Assembly (NCBI GenBank): GCA_049509915.1
Contig: JBEKZL010000032.1
Location: 1 to 38,129, forward strand
DNA: 38,129 nt
Direction: 5' to 3'
Origin: JBEKYD01 sp049509915
GTDB lineage: Bacteria > Acidobacteriota > Terriglobia > Bryobacterales > Bryobacteraceae
Shown here: piece after piece, positions 1-6,954 of the stretch
Layout of the letters: each line of letters opens with the position of its first letter
Numbering within the stretch: the first letter of the stretch is position 1
Notes under the pieces: model-generated
What the model saw: the letters and a program-made list of their open reading frames with translations, nothing else
Told to the model about the DNA's origin: nothing
The model's database searches: none
Program-made: the position numbers and the translations under genes

Positions 1-48
1 CTGTTCATTTTCAAGCACGATATCAAGTACCTCATGGAGGAGAATTAG
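1..48 (+). CDS. 3' end of an unidentified upstream gene (partial)
   Basis: An open frame runs in from the left edge and ends at TAG 46-48, encoding a 15-residue tail (LFIFKHDIKYLMEEN). It is only 11 nt upstream of the inositol-monophosphatase start and on the same strand, so the two are probably co-transcribed. Too little is present to assign a family. Confidence 0.5.
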   Translation: MFIFKHDIKYLMEEN

Positions 49-56
49 TCTCCTCC
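36..56 (+). promoter_or_regulatory. Perfect hairpin directly upstream of the phosphatase start codon
   Basis: GGAGGAGA (36-43) and TCTCCTCC (49-56) are perfectly complementary around a 5-nt loop containing most of the upstream stop codon. The left arm is a strong Shine-Dalgarno-like sequence, but it lies about 19 nt from ATG 60 and would be sequestered by the right arm, which ends 3 nt before the ATG. It could tune translational coupling; this is inference from base pairing only. Confidence 0.4.
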
Positions 57-59
57 ACC

Positions 60-866
60 ATGAGCTACCTGGAAACGGCAGTAGAGATCGCGCGCGAAGC
101 GGGCGGGCTGGTGTCGCGCTACCTGGAGCGCCGCATCGGCTACCAGACCAAGGGTGAGTTCGACCTGGTGACGGAAGCCGATCGGGCCAGCGAAAAACTG
201 GTCGTGGAGCGCCTGCGCACGCATTTTCCCACCCACAACATCGTGGCCGAGGAAGGCGGCGGGCACCAGAGCGCTTCCGAATACCGCTGGTTCGTGGACC
301 CACTGGACGGCACCACCAACTTCGCCCACGGCTTTCCCTATTTCAATGTGACGATGGGGTTGGAGCGGGCCGGGGAAATCGTAGCGGGGGTGGTATTCGA
401 TCCCACCCGCGACGAGCTGTTCACGGCCGAGCGCGGCGCCGGCGCATACCTGAACAATCGCCGGATTCATGTTTCGAGCGTGGCCAGGCTGGCCGACAGC
501 CTGGGATCGACCGGCTTTCCCAGCCGCCGGCGCCAGCACAACGTCAACATCCATTTCTATTTCCAACTGGCGATGGCCTCACACGGCGTGCGGCGCACCG
601 GCTCGGCCGCCATCGACCTTGCCTACGTGGCTTGCGGCCGCCTGGACCTGTATTGGGAATTCGGATTGAAACCCTGGGACTGGGCCGCCGGGTCGCTGCT
701 GGTGGAAGAGGCCGGCGGGCGCGTATCCGATATGCGCGGCGCCAGCCACAGCGTCACCGACTCCGAGCACATACTGGCCGATAACGGGGCGCTGCACGCC
801 GAGACTTTGGCCGCCTTCGCGGAGATCTTCGCCGGCAAGCTGCGCATCCCGCTGCCGGAGATTTAG
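60..866 (+). CDS. suhB: Inositol monophosphatase family protein (SuhB-like)
   Basis: This 268-residue protein has the full family signature. EADR near residue 40 and VAEEGG near 61-66 supply the first acidic metal ligands. WFVDPLDGTTNF (about 78-89) is the diagnostic metal-binding motif, and WDWAAGSLLVEEAGG (about 207-221) is the second signature. Members are Mg2+-dependent, Li+-sensitive cytosolic phosphatases that hydrolyse myo-inositol 1-phosphate and related sugar or nucleotide phosphates; SuhB of enterobacteria also acts in rRNA transcription antitermination. Length is typical. Its TAG (864-866) shares one base with the GTG of the next ORF. The exact substrate cannot be read from sequence, so suhB is a family-level name. 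Confidence 0.9.
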   Translation: MSYLETAVEIAREAGGLVSRYLERRIGYQTKGEFDLVTEADRASEKLVVERLRTHFPTHNIVAEEGGGHQSASEYRWFVDPLDGTTNFAHGFPYFNVTMGLERAGEIVAGVVFDPTRDELFTAERGAGAYLNNRRIHVSSVARLADSLGSTGFPSRRRQHNVNIHFYFQLAMASHGVRRTGSAAIDLAYVACGRLDLYWEFGLKPWDWAAGSLLVEEAGGRVSDMRGASHSVTDSEHILADNGALHAETLAAFAEIFAGKLRIPLPEI

Positions 867-1318
867 TGAGAGCGGGCATCAAGGTTGTCCTGGATGCCTG
901 TGTTCTCATCCCAATGCCTCTGGCTGACACTCTGCTGCGGCTTGCAGTGGAAGGCCACGAGGATCTCATCTCTGCCATGACAAACCATCCTAAAGACAGG
1001 CACGTGCTGGCTTGTGCTGTCCGGTGCAATGCGGAAATCATCGTCACTCTCAACGCGAAGGATTTCCCAAGAGAGGCGTTGAATTCTTATTCGATCACCG
1101 CGATGGGGCCGAGCAGGTTCCTGCGCAGCCTTCATGATCTCGACCCTGAGATTGTCACGAGCACGCTGAAGCGGCAAGCTGCGTCGATCGGTAAACCCGT
1201 AGAGTACGTGCTCGATCGATTGAGTATCAATGCACCCGGATTCGTCACCTTTTTCAGGTCGATGCCCCCCAAGAACCGGGAGGACGGGAACGATGACACG
1301 GGACCAGAGAAATCCTAA
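866..1318 (+). CDS. PIN-domain toxin with an apparent internal deletion
   Basis: This 150-residue protein starts at GTG 866. The N-terminus VVLDACVLIPMPLADTLLRL carries the first catalytic Asp of PIN ribonucleases (D10). The C-terminal half has NHPKDRHVLA and a TLNAKDFP-type motif, which hold the later acidic residues. Between them the protein passes straight from LAVEG to HEDLISAMTN. Relatives normally have roughly 35-45 residues here, including the helix with the second acidic residue, and are about 180-190 aa long. The frame is intact, so this looks like an in-frame deletion that probably destroys RNase activity. The HTH antitoxin-like gene follows after 8 nt if its most upstream start is used. 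In most such pairs the HTH gene comes first, so the order is unusual. Family identity is firm; inactivity is inferred. Confidence 0.75.
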   Translation: MRAGIKVVLDACVLIPMPLADTLLRLAVEGHEDLISAMTNHPKDRHVLACAVRCNAEIIVTLNAKDFPREALNSYSITAMGPSRFLRSLHDLDPEIVTSTLKRQAASIGKPVEYVLDRLSINAPGFVTFFRSMPPKNREDGNDDTGPEKS

Positions 1319-1342
1319 TTTCGATCATGAGTATTTCAAGTA

Positions 1343-1371
1343 TTGCGAGTATTGCGAGTACGTGCTATTCT
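1343..1371 (+). promoter_or_regulatory. Putative sigma70-type promoter of the HTH antitoxin gene
   Basis: TTGCGA (1343-1348) and TATTCT (1366-1371) are separated by 17 nt, matching the -35/-10 layout. Transcription would begin about 7 nt downstream, close to or at ATG 1381, so a leaderless or very short-leader transcript is likely. The direct repeats at 1371-1406 overlap the predicted start site. Confidence 0.4.
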
Positions 1372-1406
1372 AAAGGCGTCATGAATGCTAAAGGCGTCAT
1401 GAGCGC
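1371..1406 (+). repeat. 18-bp tandem direct repeat at the antitoxin start
   Basis: TAAAGGCGTCATGAATGC (1371-1388) is followed immediately by TAAAGGCGTCATGAGCGC (1389-1406): 16 of 18 positions agree. Each copy carries an in-frame ATG (1381 and 1399). The position over the -10 and start region makes it a candidate operator for autorepression by the HTH protein. Confidence 0.55.
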
Positions 1407-1851
1407 TGCCCCGATCACGCCGTCAACGGAGCGAGAACAGGTCCGCCAACTTGAGCGAATGCTCGACCTGGGCGCTCCGGCGTTGGTCAGCGCGTCCGGA
1501 GAACGGCTCATCGTCCCTCCAACGGTATACGAAGTTCTCAGGCAGGTGGTGGAACTCATGGCGCAAGGCAAGCCGGTCACCTTGTTACAGGACAGTCAGG
1601 TTGTCACCACGCAGCGCGCGGCGAACCTGTTAGGCATGTCCCGGCCCTTCTTCATCAAGTTGCTGGATGCCGGCGCCATGGCCCACCACAGGGTTGGGAA
1701 TCAACGTCGCGTCTATCTAAGCGACGTCCTGGAATTTGCCCGCAAGCGAGACGAAGAACGCCAGGCCGCCCTCGACCGTCTTTCCCGGCATGCATTCGAA
1801 GCCGGGCTGTACGACCGCAACGTGATGCCGGAGGGTGGCAATGACGAGTGA
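1381..1851 (+). CDS. Excisionase-type helix-turn-helix antitoxin
   Basis: The C-terminal part has the MerR/excisionase-like winged helix: TTQRAANLLGMSRPFFIKLL, then HHRVGNQRRVYLSDVLEFARKRDEERQAAL. This arrangement is typical of antitoxins paired with PIN toxins (family knowledge). The N-terminal half, including LVSASGERLIVPPTVYEVL, is the usual dimer/toxin-facing segment. ATG 1381 was preferred to 1327 because a good -10 hexamer ends at 1371; ATG 1399 is equally possible. It probably represses its own promoter through the overlapping direct repeat. Its likely partner is the upstream PIN gene, which carries a deletion. No PIN gene follows downstream, where it would normally lie. Confidence 0.75.
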   Translation: MNAKGVMSAAPITPSTEREQVRQLERMLDLGAPALVSASGERLIVPPTVYEVLRQVVELMAQGKPVTLLQDSQVVTTQRAANLLGMSRPFFIKLLDAGAMAHHRVGNQRRVYLSDVLEFARKRDEERQAALDRLSRHAFEAGLYDRNVMPEGGNDE

Positions 1852-1961
1852 GAGGGCCGGGCGCCGGTGCCGGCTTCCTCGCCTAGCCACGCCATCCCTC
1901 TCCCCCACTTTCCATCCAACAGGTAGCTTCGAGTCCGATGCGGGGTGTAAAATGCCTCGTC

Positions 1962-2873
1962 ATGGCGTTCTTCACCATGAAGTCCAACAATATCGAAGCT
2001 TCCGGGCCTGGCAGCCTCACCTGGGATCCCGCCAAGGTGGCCGACTCACTCAAGCACGTCTTGACTTATGTCGAACAAGAGGCGCAGAAGTCTCTCAGTT
2101 GGTACTTCAGGAACAAGAGAGGAAAATCGTTCTTATCTCAGTGGATCCGGTTCCTTGCCGTGGTGTTTACTTCGGCGGCGGCGATTGTGCCGCTGCTTGG
2201 TCCACTGCTGCACTTCCCGGCGTTGAACAACCCTTTGTGGGCATCGGTCCTGGTGGGCCTGGCGGCGGCCTTGCTGGCACTCGACAGGGCCTTTGGCTTC
2301 TCCAGCGGATGGGCGCGGTATGTCATGGCCGCCACCAACATCCGAAAATCGCTCGAGGAGTTCAAAATGGATTGGGAGATGCTGGCCGCGCAGGCGGGTC
2401 CGGACCCCAACCCGGTACAGGTCCAGGCGCTGCTGCAGCGTGCCAGGGACTTCCGCCTCGCCGTGGAAGGGTTGGTTCTGCAGGAAACCAAGGACTGGGT
2501 TTCCGAGTTTCAGAACAACATGGCACAACTGGAAAAGGACGTGGCCGCGCAACTGGCCGAGCTCAAGGCGCAAACCGAGAAGGCCGGCCAGGCCCGTGAA
2601 CTTGCCAACCAGCCGGGCGCCATCCAACTGACCGTACCGAACGCCGATAAATCGGATACCGCGGCCGTTCAAATCCACCTGCAAGGCGCGACTGGCGTCG
2701 TAGCCGATGAGCCGCTGGCGGGCTCCAAAACCTGGGTGCGGCTGAACCTGACGCCCGGTCATTATGATCTGGCCGTGAGCGCCACGGTGGGAGGCAAGCC
2801 TGTTTCGGAGAAGACCGCGGTTACCGTAAGTCCCGGTAAGATTACTCCAGCGCAGGTCGCGCTTCCGGTCTGA
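1962..2873 (+). CDS. SLATT-like 2TM membrane effector with a C-terminal beta domain
   Basis: A helical amphipathic start (about 22-50, ending in SLSWYFRNKRGKS) leads into two hydrophobic segments near 62-82 and 91-107. These are followed by LDRAFGFSSGWARYVMAA and a long coiled-coil-like stretch (about 125-215). This matches SLATT proteins, a predicted membrane-perturbing effector family of bacterial conflict systems. Unusually, a predicted beta-sandwich of about 85 residues (from IQLTVPNADK to the end) follows, with alternating strands and LNLTPGHYDLAV. The start is uncertain: 1938, 1962 and 1977 are all in frame and none has a clear Shine-Dalgarno; 1962 lies just after a TAAAAT box. The gene precedes the phosphoesterase-caspase gene by 107 nt on the same strand, suggesting one functional unit. 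Confidence 0.7.
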   Translation: MAFFTMKSNNIEASGPGSLTWDPAKVADSLKHVLTYVEQEAQKSLSWYFRNKRGKSFLSQWIRFLAVVFTSAAAIVPLLGPLLHFPALNNPLWASVLVGLAAALLALDRAFGFSSGWARYVMAATNIRKSLEEFKMDWEMLAAQAGPDPNPVQVQALLQRARDFRLAVEGLVLQETKDWVSEFQNNMAQLEKDVAAQLAELKAQTEKAGQARELANQPGAIQLTVPNADKSDTAAVQIHLQGATGVVADEPLAGSKTWVRLNLTPGHYDLAVSATVGGKPVSEKTAVTVSPGKITPAQVALPV

Positions 2874-2980
2874 GAACGCGGCGGACGCGGCCATGGTTCC
2901 ATTGGGTCATAGGCTCTTACTCGACAAACCATGGGGGGATTCGGATGTTTCTGGTGTATACTGCTGCTGAATAACCCTCC

Positions 2981-5152
2981 ATGACGTTCAGTTGGCTCCA
3001 TCTGACGGATCTCCACCTGGGCATGGACCAGCAGAGTTCCTTACTGCCCGCCCTCAAGGACCGGTTCTTCGAGGATCTCAAGTCTCTCCACGACCGCTGC
3101 GGGGACTGGGACCTGGTCATCTTCTCCGGCGATCTGACCCAGTCCGGCAAGGTGGAGGAATACGAGCAACTGGATCTGTTTCTGGGCCAGATGTGGGAGC
3201 GTTTCCGGCTCCTCGGTTGCAAGCCTTCCTTTCTCGCCGTTCCCGGTAACCACGACCTAGTGCGGCCCAACGCGAAGAGTCCGGAGGTGAAGCTTCTCAG
3301 TCAGTGGGCCGATGACCCCGACGTCCAGTCCGAGTTCTGGAGCAATCCCGGCTCGCCTTACCGCGCTACCGTCGAAGCGGCTTTCCGGAATTACCGGGAA
3401 TGGTGGGACCGCGCGCCTCACAGACCGCCCATCCACACCGGCATTCTGCCGGGGGATTTCTCGGCAACCATCGAAAAGGAGGGGGTCAGGCTCGGCATCG
3501 TCGGTCTGAACAGCACCTTCCTGCAGTTGACCGGTGGCGACTATACCGGCCGGTTGGCCGTCCACGCGTCGCAGTTCAATAAGGTTTGCGAGGACGACGG
3601 GCCCAAGTGGATCAGGAGCCACCGTGCCAACCTGCTGGTAACGCACCAGCCCCCGGATTGGCTGACGCCGGACGCGCGCGAGCAACTGCGCGCCGAAATC
3701 ACTGGCTACGGTTATTTTGTGGTGCATCTTTTCGGGCACATGCACGACGCGCGCTACGTGTCGTCCGCCGAAGGAGGCGCCCCCATCTGCCGTACTTCCC
3801 AGGGCACGTCCCTGTTCGGTCTGGAGTACGTCAGCGGAGGAAAAACGATAGACCGGCGCCACGGATATGCCGCCGGAAGGATCAAAATCGAAGGCAGCAC
3901 CGGATCTTACTCCCTCTGGCCCAGAGATGCCCTCAAAGCCTCGGGTCAATGGAATTTTGGCCCCGACCGAGAGTTCCACCTCACCGACGATCACATCAAA
4001 GAGGAATCCTTTGACCCGTTTCCCGCTCCCGACAAACTTTCGCCCGCGCTGGCTGGCCCCTCGCCCTCAGCTTCACCCTCGCCCTCCGGGCCCGCCGAAC
4101 CGCCCGCGGACACCGGCGACTGTCCCTTCCCCAAGAAGTGGGCAATCCTGATCGGGGTCGACGAATATCCCTACGTTCCCAAGCTGCACTACTGCCGCAA
4201 TGACGTGGTCGAGTTGGGCTGCACCCTGCGCGACACGCTGGAATTTCCGCGTGAGTGCGTTTTCGAATTCCACGAAGAGTCGGAACTGAAACCGGAGCGC
4301 CTCCAGATTTTCCGCAAACTCGGCGAGCTCCGCGATTCCGGCCAGGTGGGTGAGAACGACCTGCTGCTTTTCTATTTCTCGGGCCACGGTATGAATGCCG
4401 GCAACAAGGACTACCTGCTGCCCATCGAAGCCTCAGCCAAGGACGTGAAGACCCTGGGCATTTCGGTGGAGAGCCTGGTGAGTTCGCTGAAGGAGACCGG
4501 CTCAAAGAACGTCGCCATGTTTATCGACGCCTGCCGCGAGCTCGATACCGGGTCGAAGGGGACCGTCTCGCTCGGCGCCGACAGCGCCGACGTGGTTGCC
4601 AAGGAGGGTATCGTCGCGTTCTTTTCGTGCGACCCCAGGGACCGCTCCTACGAGATCGACGCGCTCAAGCACGGATCTTTCAGCTACGGCCTGCTGGAGG
4701 CCATTAAACAGGGATTTGAAAACGTGTCGCAATTGGAAGGCTATCTGCGGAAAAGGGTCCCGCAAATCAATACCAGCTACCTGAAGCCGCCCCAGCAGCC
4801 GTACGCCGTCTTCCAACCCCCCGAGCGGGGGTCGCTGAAGATCCTGTACAACAGGAAGAACCGCATAGCGGCCGCGCAACGGTTCGATTCGCTGATCACC
4901 GCGCTGCTGGATTTGCTGGATTCCGGGACAATCGACAACGACGATTTCAACGGGGCGCTGGAGTTTCTGGTTCAGATGAAGGAGACGCAGCCGGGTCAGG
5001 AAGACAAGACTAAACTCCACCTGGTGGAGTCTCTCGCCAAAGGAAAACTCAACGCCAAGGCGTTTCATGCGGGCTGGCAAATCCGCGATCGGGCCCGAAG
5101 TGCGGCGCCCCAGATCCAGAGCAAACTCCCCCGGCTTGGCGGGCAGCTATGA
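2981..5152 (+). CDS. Calcineurin-like phosphoesterase / caspase (C14) fusion protein
   Basis: This 723-residue protein has three parts. Residues 1-350 are a calcineurin-like metallophosphoesterase: TDLHLG (D10, H12), FSGDLTQ (D51), PGNHD (89-92), LLVTHQP and HLFGHMHD supply the metal ligands. A Pro/Ser-rich linker (about 350-382) follows. Residues 385-620 are a caspase-like peptidase: WAILIGVDEYPYV at the first strand, catalytic His469 in FYFSGHG and catalytic Cys518 in FIDACRE. The C-terminal 100 residues are helical (ITALLDLLDSGTIDNDDFNG) and may be an interaction domain. Both active sites look complete. No signal peptide is seen, so it is probably cytosolic. Its TGA overlaps the next gene's ATG. 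Bacterial caspases often act as proteolytic switches in programmed death or defence; the phosphoesterase substrate is unknown. Confidence 0.9.
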   Translation: MTFSWLHLTDLHLGMDQQSSLLPALKDRFFEDLKSLHDRCGDWDLVIFSGDLTQSGKVEEYEQLDLFLGQMWERFRLLGCKPSFLAVPGNHDLVRPNAKSPEVKLLSQWADDPDVQSEFWSNPGSPYRATVEAAFRNYREWWDRAPHRPPIHTGILPGDFSATIEKEGVRLGIVGLNSTFLQLTGGDYTGRLAVHASQFNKVCEDDGPKWIRSHRANLLVTHQPPDWLTPDAREQLRAEITGYGYFVVHLFGHMHDARYVSSAEGGAPICRTSQGTSLFGLEYVSGGKTIDRRHGYAAGRIKIEGSTGSYSLWPRDALKASGQWNFGPDREFHLTDDHIKEESFDPFPAPDKLSPALAGPSPSASPSPSGPAEPPADTGDCPFPKKWAILIGVDEYPYVPKLHYCRNDVVELGCTLRDTLEFPRECVFEFHEESELKPERLQIFRKLGELRDSGQVGENDLLLFYFSGHGMNAGNKDYLLPIEASAKDVKTLGISVESLVSSLKETGSKNVAMFIDACRELDTGSKGTVSLGADSADVVAKEGIVAFFSCDPRDRSYEIDALKHGSFSYGLLEAIKQGFENVSQLEGYLRKRVPQINTSYLKPPQQPYAVFQPPERGSLKILYNRKNRIAAAQRFDSLITALLDLLDSGTIDNDDFNGALEFLVQMKETQPGQEDKTKLHLVESLAKGKLNAKAFHAGWQIRDRARSAAPQIQSKLPRLGGQL

Positions 5153-6360
5153 GTATTTCGGCGCTGCGCACGCCGAACCTGGTAGCTGCGATCGGGTACG
5201 TGGCGCGATGGCTGCCACCCGTGGCGGCCTGGGTGCGGTGGGAAACGCAACGGCACGCGGCGGCGGCTTTGCAATTCTACCGGGATGGCAACCTGGACGC
5301 GGCGCGAGCCGATTACCGGGAGGCCCTGGGCTGGAGCCCCCACGATGCCGATCTGCGAGCCGCCCTGGGGCAGGTTTGTTACGAGCTCCACCAAACCGAA
5401 CAGGCCGAGAGCGAGTTTCGCCGGGCGCTCGATGACGACTACCGCAACCTGCGGGCGCTGCAGGGCTTGGGAAACGTGCTCCAGGACAAGGGCGACATGG
5501 ACGGCGCCATGTACAATTACCTGAGGTATCTGGAGATCCGGCCGAAAGACGCCGGTGTGTGCCTGAACCTGGGCGTCGTCTTCCACAACATGGGTAATTT
5601 CGAGAAGGCGACCCTCTACTACATCGAGGCCGAAGAAGCGGAGCCCACCGACACCCTGGCCCTCAAGAACCACGCCCTGGCGCTGTTTGCCCTCGGACGA
5701 TTTCCGGATGCCGAGGCCCTCCTGGCGCGCGCTCAAGCGCTCGCTCCCGCGGACGGGGAAATCGACCTGTTGCAGGGCCAGGCTCGCGAAGCTCACGACG
5801 ATTACCAGGGCGCCGAGGCCTGCTACGCCGCGGCCCTCGAAAAAAACCCCAAAGACGCCCAGACCCATCTGCGTTCCGCCTTTGTGACCGGCCGCCTCGG
5901 CCGCTGGCCCGAAGCAATCCGCCATGCCGAACAGGCTGTGGAGTTGTACCACCAGGCCGGTGACGCCGCCAATGGCGCCTTGTCCTGGTGGGAGCTGGGC
6001 TGGGCTTACTACAGAGTCGGCGAATGGCAGCGTTCGATCGAGGCCAGCGCCGAGTCCGTCAAACTGGACCCCAAGCATGCGCCGGTGCGGTTCAATCGCG
6101 GTCTGGCGCTGCTCCATTTGGGCCGCGGCGACGAAGCCCGTCAGGAGTACCTGGACGGAATCGGTCTGGTGACGCAGGTCGCCGATCTGAAGGTCCACGC
6201 CATCGAAGACCTTTCAGAGGCGCTCGAGCGGAACCCAGGCCTTCCCGGCGGCGCCACGATTCTGGATATGCTCAAGGAGCGATACGCCGCCATGTCGCGG
6301 GAATTAGCCAAATCCGCGCATCGGCAAACCAGCCAGCCTACCGAGACGACAAGTCCTTAG
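5149..6360 (+). CDS. TPR-repeat protein of the phosphoesterase-caspase operon
   Basis: This 403-residue protein consists almost entirely of tetratricopeptide repeats, about eight to nine units from residue 40 to 365. Examples are LRALQGLGNVLQDKGDMDGA, CLNLGVVFHNMGNFEKA and RFNRGLALLHLGRGDEA. It has no export signal beyond a weakly hydrophobic N-terminus and no enzymatic domain. The start ATG 5149 overlaps the upstream stop (ATGA), which indicates translational coupling with the phosphoesterase-caspase protein. A scaffold, sensor or inhibitor role is the simplest reading, because TPR arrays bind proteins and often partner caspase-like CHAT or C14 proteases. That role is inferred from context. 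Confidence 0.85.
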   Translation: MSISALRTPNLVAAIGYVARWLPPVAAWVRWETQRHAAAALQFYRDGNLDAARADYREALGWSPHDADLRAALGQVCYELHQTEQAESEFRRALDDDYRNLRALQGLGNVLQDKGDMDGAMYNYLRYLEIRPKDAGVCLNLGVVFHNMGNFEKATLYYIEAEEAEPTDTLALKNHALALFALGRFPDAEALLARAQALAPADGEIDLLQGQAREAHDDYQGAEACYAAALEKNPKDAQTHLRSAFVTGRLGRWPEAIRHAEQAVELYHQAGDAANGALSWWELGWAYYRVGEWQRSIEASAESVKLDPKHAPVRFNRGLALLHLGRGDEARQEYLDGIGLVTQVADLKVHAIEDLSEALERNPGLPGGATILDMLKERYAAMSRELAKSAHRQTSQPTETTSP

Positions 6361-6375
6361 CGGCCACCGGCGAGT

Positions 6376-6447
6376 TCAGGATCGCTGGTAGAAGCGCAAC
6401 GCGGCGATCACGCTCGACCTTGAGGCACCGACCGGAAACTTGGCCAT
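6376..6447 (-). pseudogene. hicA: hicA toxin remnant (5' end only)
   Basis: Reading leftward from ATG at 6447-6445, the frame gives MAKFPVGASRSSVIAAL and then stops at 6378-6376, 23 residues in total. It resembles the first helix of HicA/YcfA mRNA interferases (MAKFPVDAPK-type start) but lacks the dsRBD-like core and the catalytic His. The ATG overlaps the stop of the adjacent hicB remnant, the arrangement of an intact hicBA operon. It is a short fragment, so the call rests heavily on position and the first 17 residues. Confidence 0.5.
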
Positions 6448-6670
6448 CAGGCCAAGACGGTCGCTTTCGCGACAAACGCCTCCAGCAAGGGCGAATCGTC
6501 AGGCAGGACTTCGGCTCCAAACGTCTCAATGTGAAAGCGGATGGCTGACTTCACATCGGCAAGAGCTTCCTCGTAGTTGCTCCTTCGCCCACCACGACAC
6601 CCTTCAGCCCCAGCGGATAGGCGACGTAACCATCGGCGTGCTTCTCGATAATGACCTTAACTTGCCTCAT
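6447..6670 (-). pseudogene. hicB: hicB antitoxin with a single-base frameshift
   Basis: From ATG 6670 the frame reads MRQVKVIIEKHADGYVAYPL followed by GLKGVVVGEGAT, the HicB partial RNase-H fold. One missing base just after GCAAC then shifts it into a premature stop. Restoring one nucleotide continues the family pattern (YEEALADVKSAIRFHIETFG, then AEVLPDDSPLLEAF) to TGA 6449-6447. The span is 224 nt, one short of 75 codons. The product would be a small antitoxin and DNA-binding partner of HicA, whose remnant overlaps its end. A sequencing error is possible, but the adjacent truncated hicA argues for true decay. Confidence 0.7.
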
Positions 6671-6722
6671 GGCGCACTGTTTGAAGTCAATCACTTGATG
6701 GCGGCGCCGGCGGCGGCCAATC

Positions 6723-6953
6723 CTACTCCACCGTGACGTGCGTGCCTTTGCGTTCTTCTTTCGACAGAGACGCGATGCGCTCATCCAGCAGGCTGCGGAT
6801 GCCCTTCAGGAATTCCACCCGCGAGTTGCGGAAGTGGTCGCGGGTGGCTTCCGACCAGCAGTGCTCCAGCAGCGGCAGCGCAGTGGTGCAAAAGAAACAG
6901 CCGGAACCGGCCTGGGCTCGCCCGGTGGCGGCGCTTTCGGTTTTCTCTTCCAT
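6723..6953 (-). CDS. Small conserved Cys-containing protein next to an ArsA ATPase
   Basis: This 76-residue soluble protein has a CFFC pair at residues 19-22, a third Cys at 33, and a charged helical C-terminal half (HFRNSRVEFLKGIRSLLDER). The family was not recognised. Its ATG is one base after the TGA of the upstream ArsA-like gene, so the two are tightly coupled and probably work together. The Cys pair could bind metal or be redox-active, but this cannot be settled from sequence. Confidence 0.7.
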   Translation of the reverse strand: MEEKTESAATGRAQAGSGCFFCTTALPLLEHCWSEATRDHFRNSRVEFLKGIRSLLDERIASLSKEERKGTHVTVE

Positions 6954-6954
6954 T

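Noticed and set aside
2934..2962. Internal promoter for the phosphoesterase-caspase gene
   Set aside because: TATACT (2957-2962) is a fair -10, but no acceptable -35 lies 15-19 nt upstream, so co-transcription with the SLATT gene or another sigma factor remains open.
5065..6198. 377-codon open frame on the minus strand
   Set aside because: It lies opposite the TPR gene, has no recognisable domain, and such long antisense frames are expected in GC-rich coding DNA.
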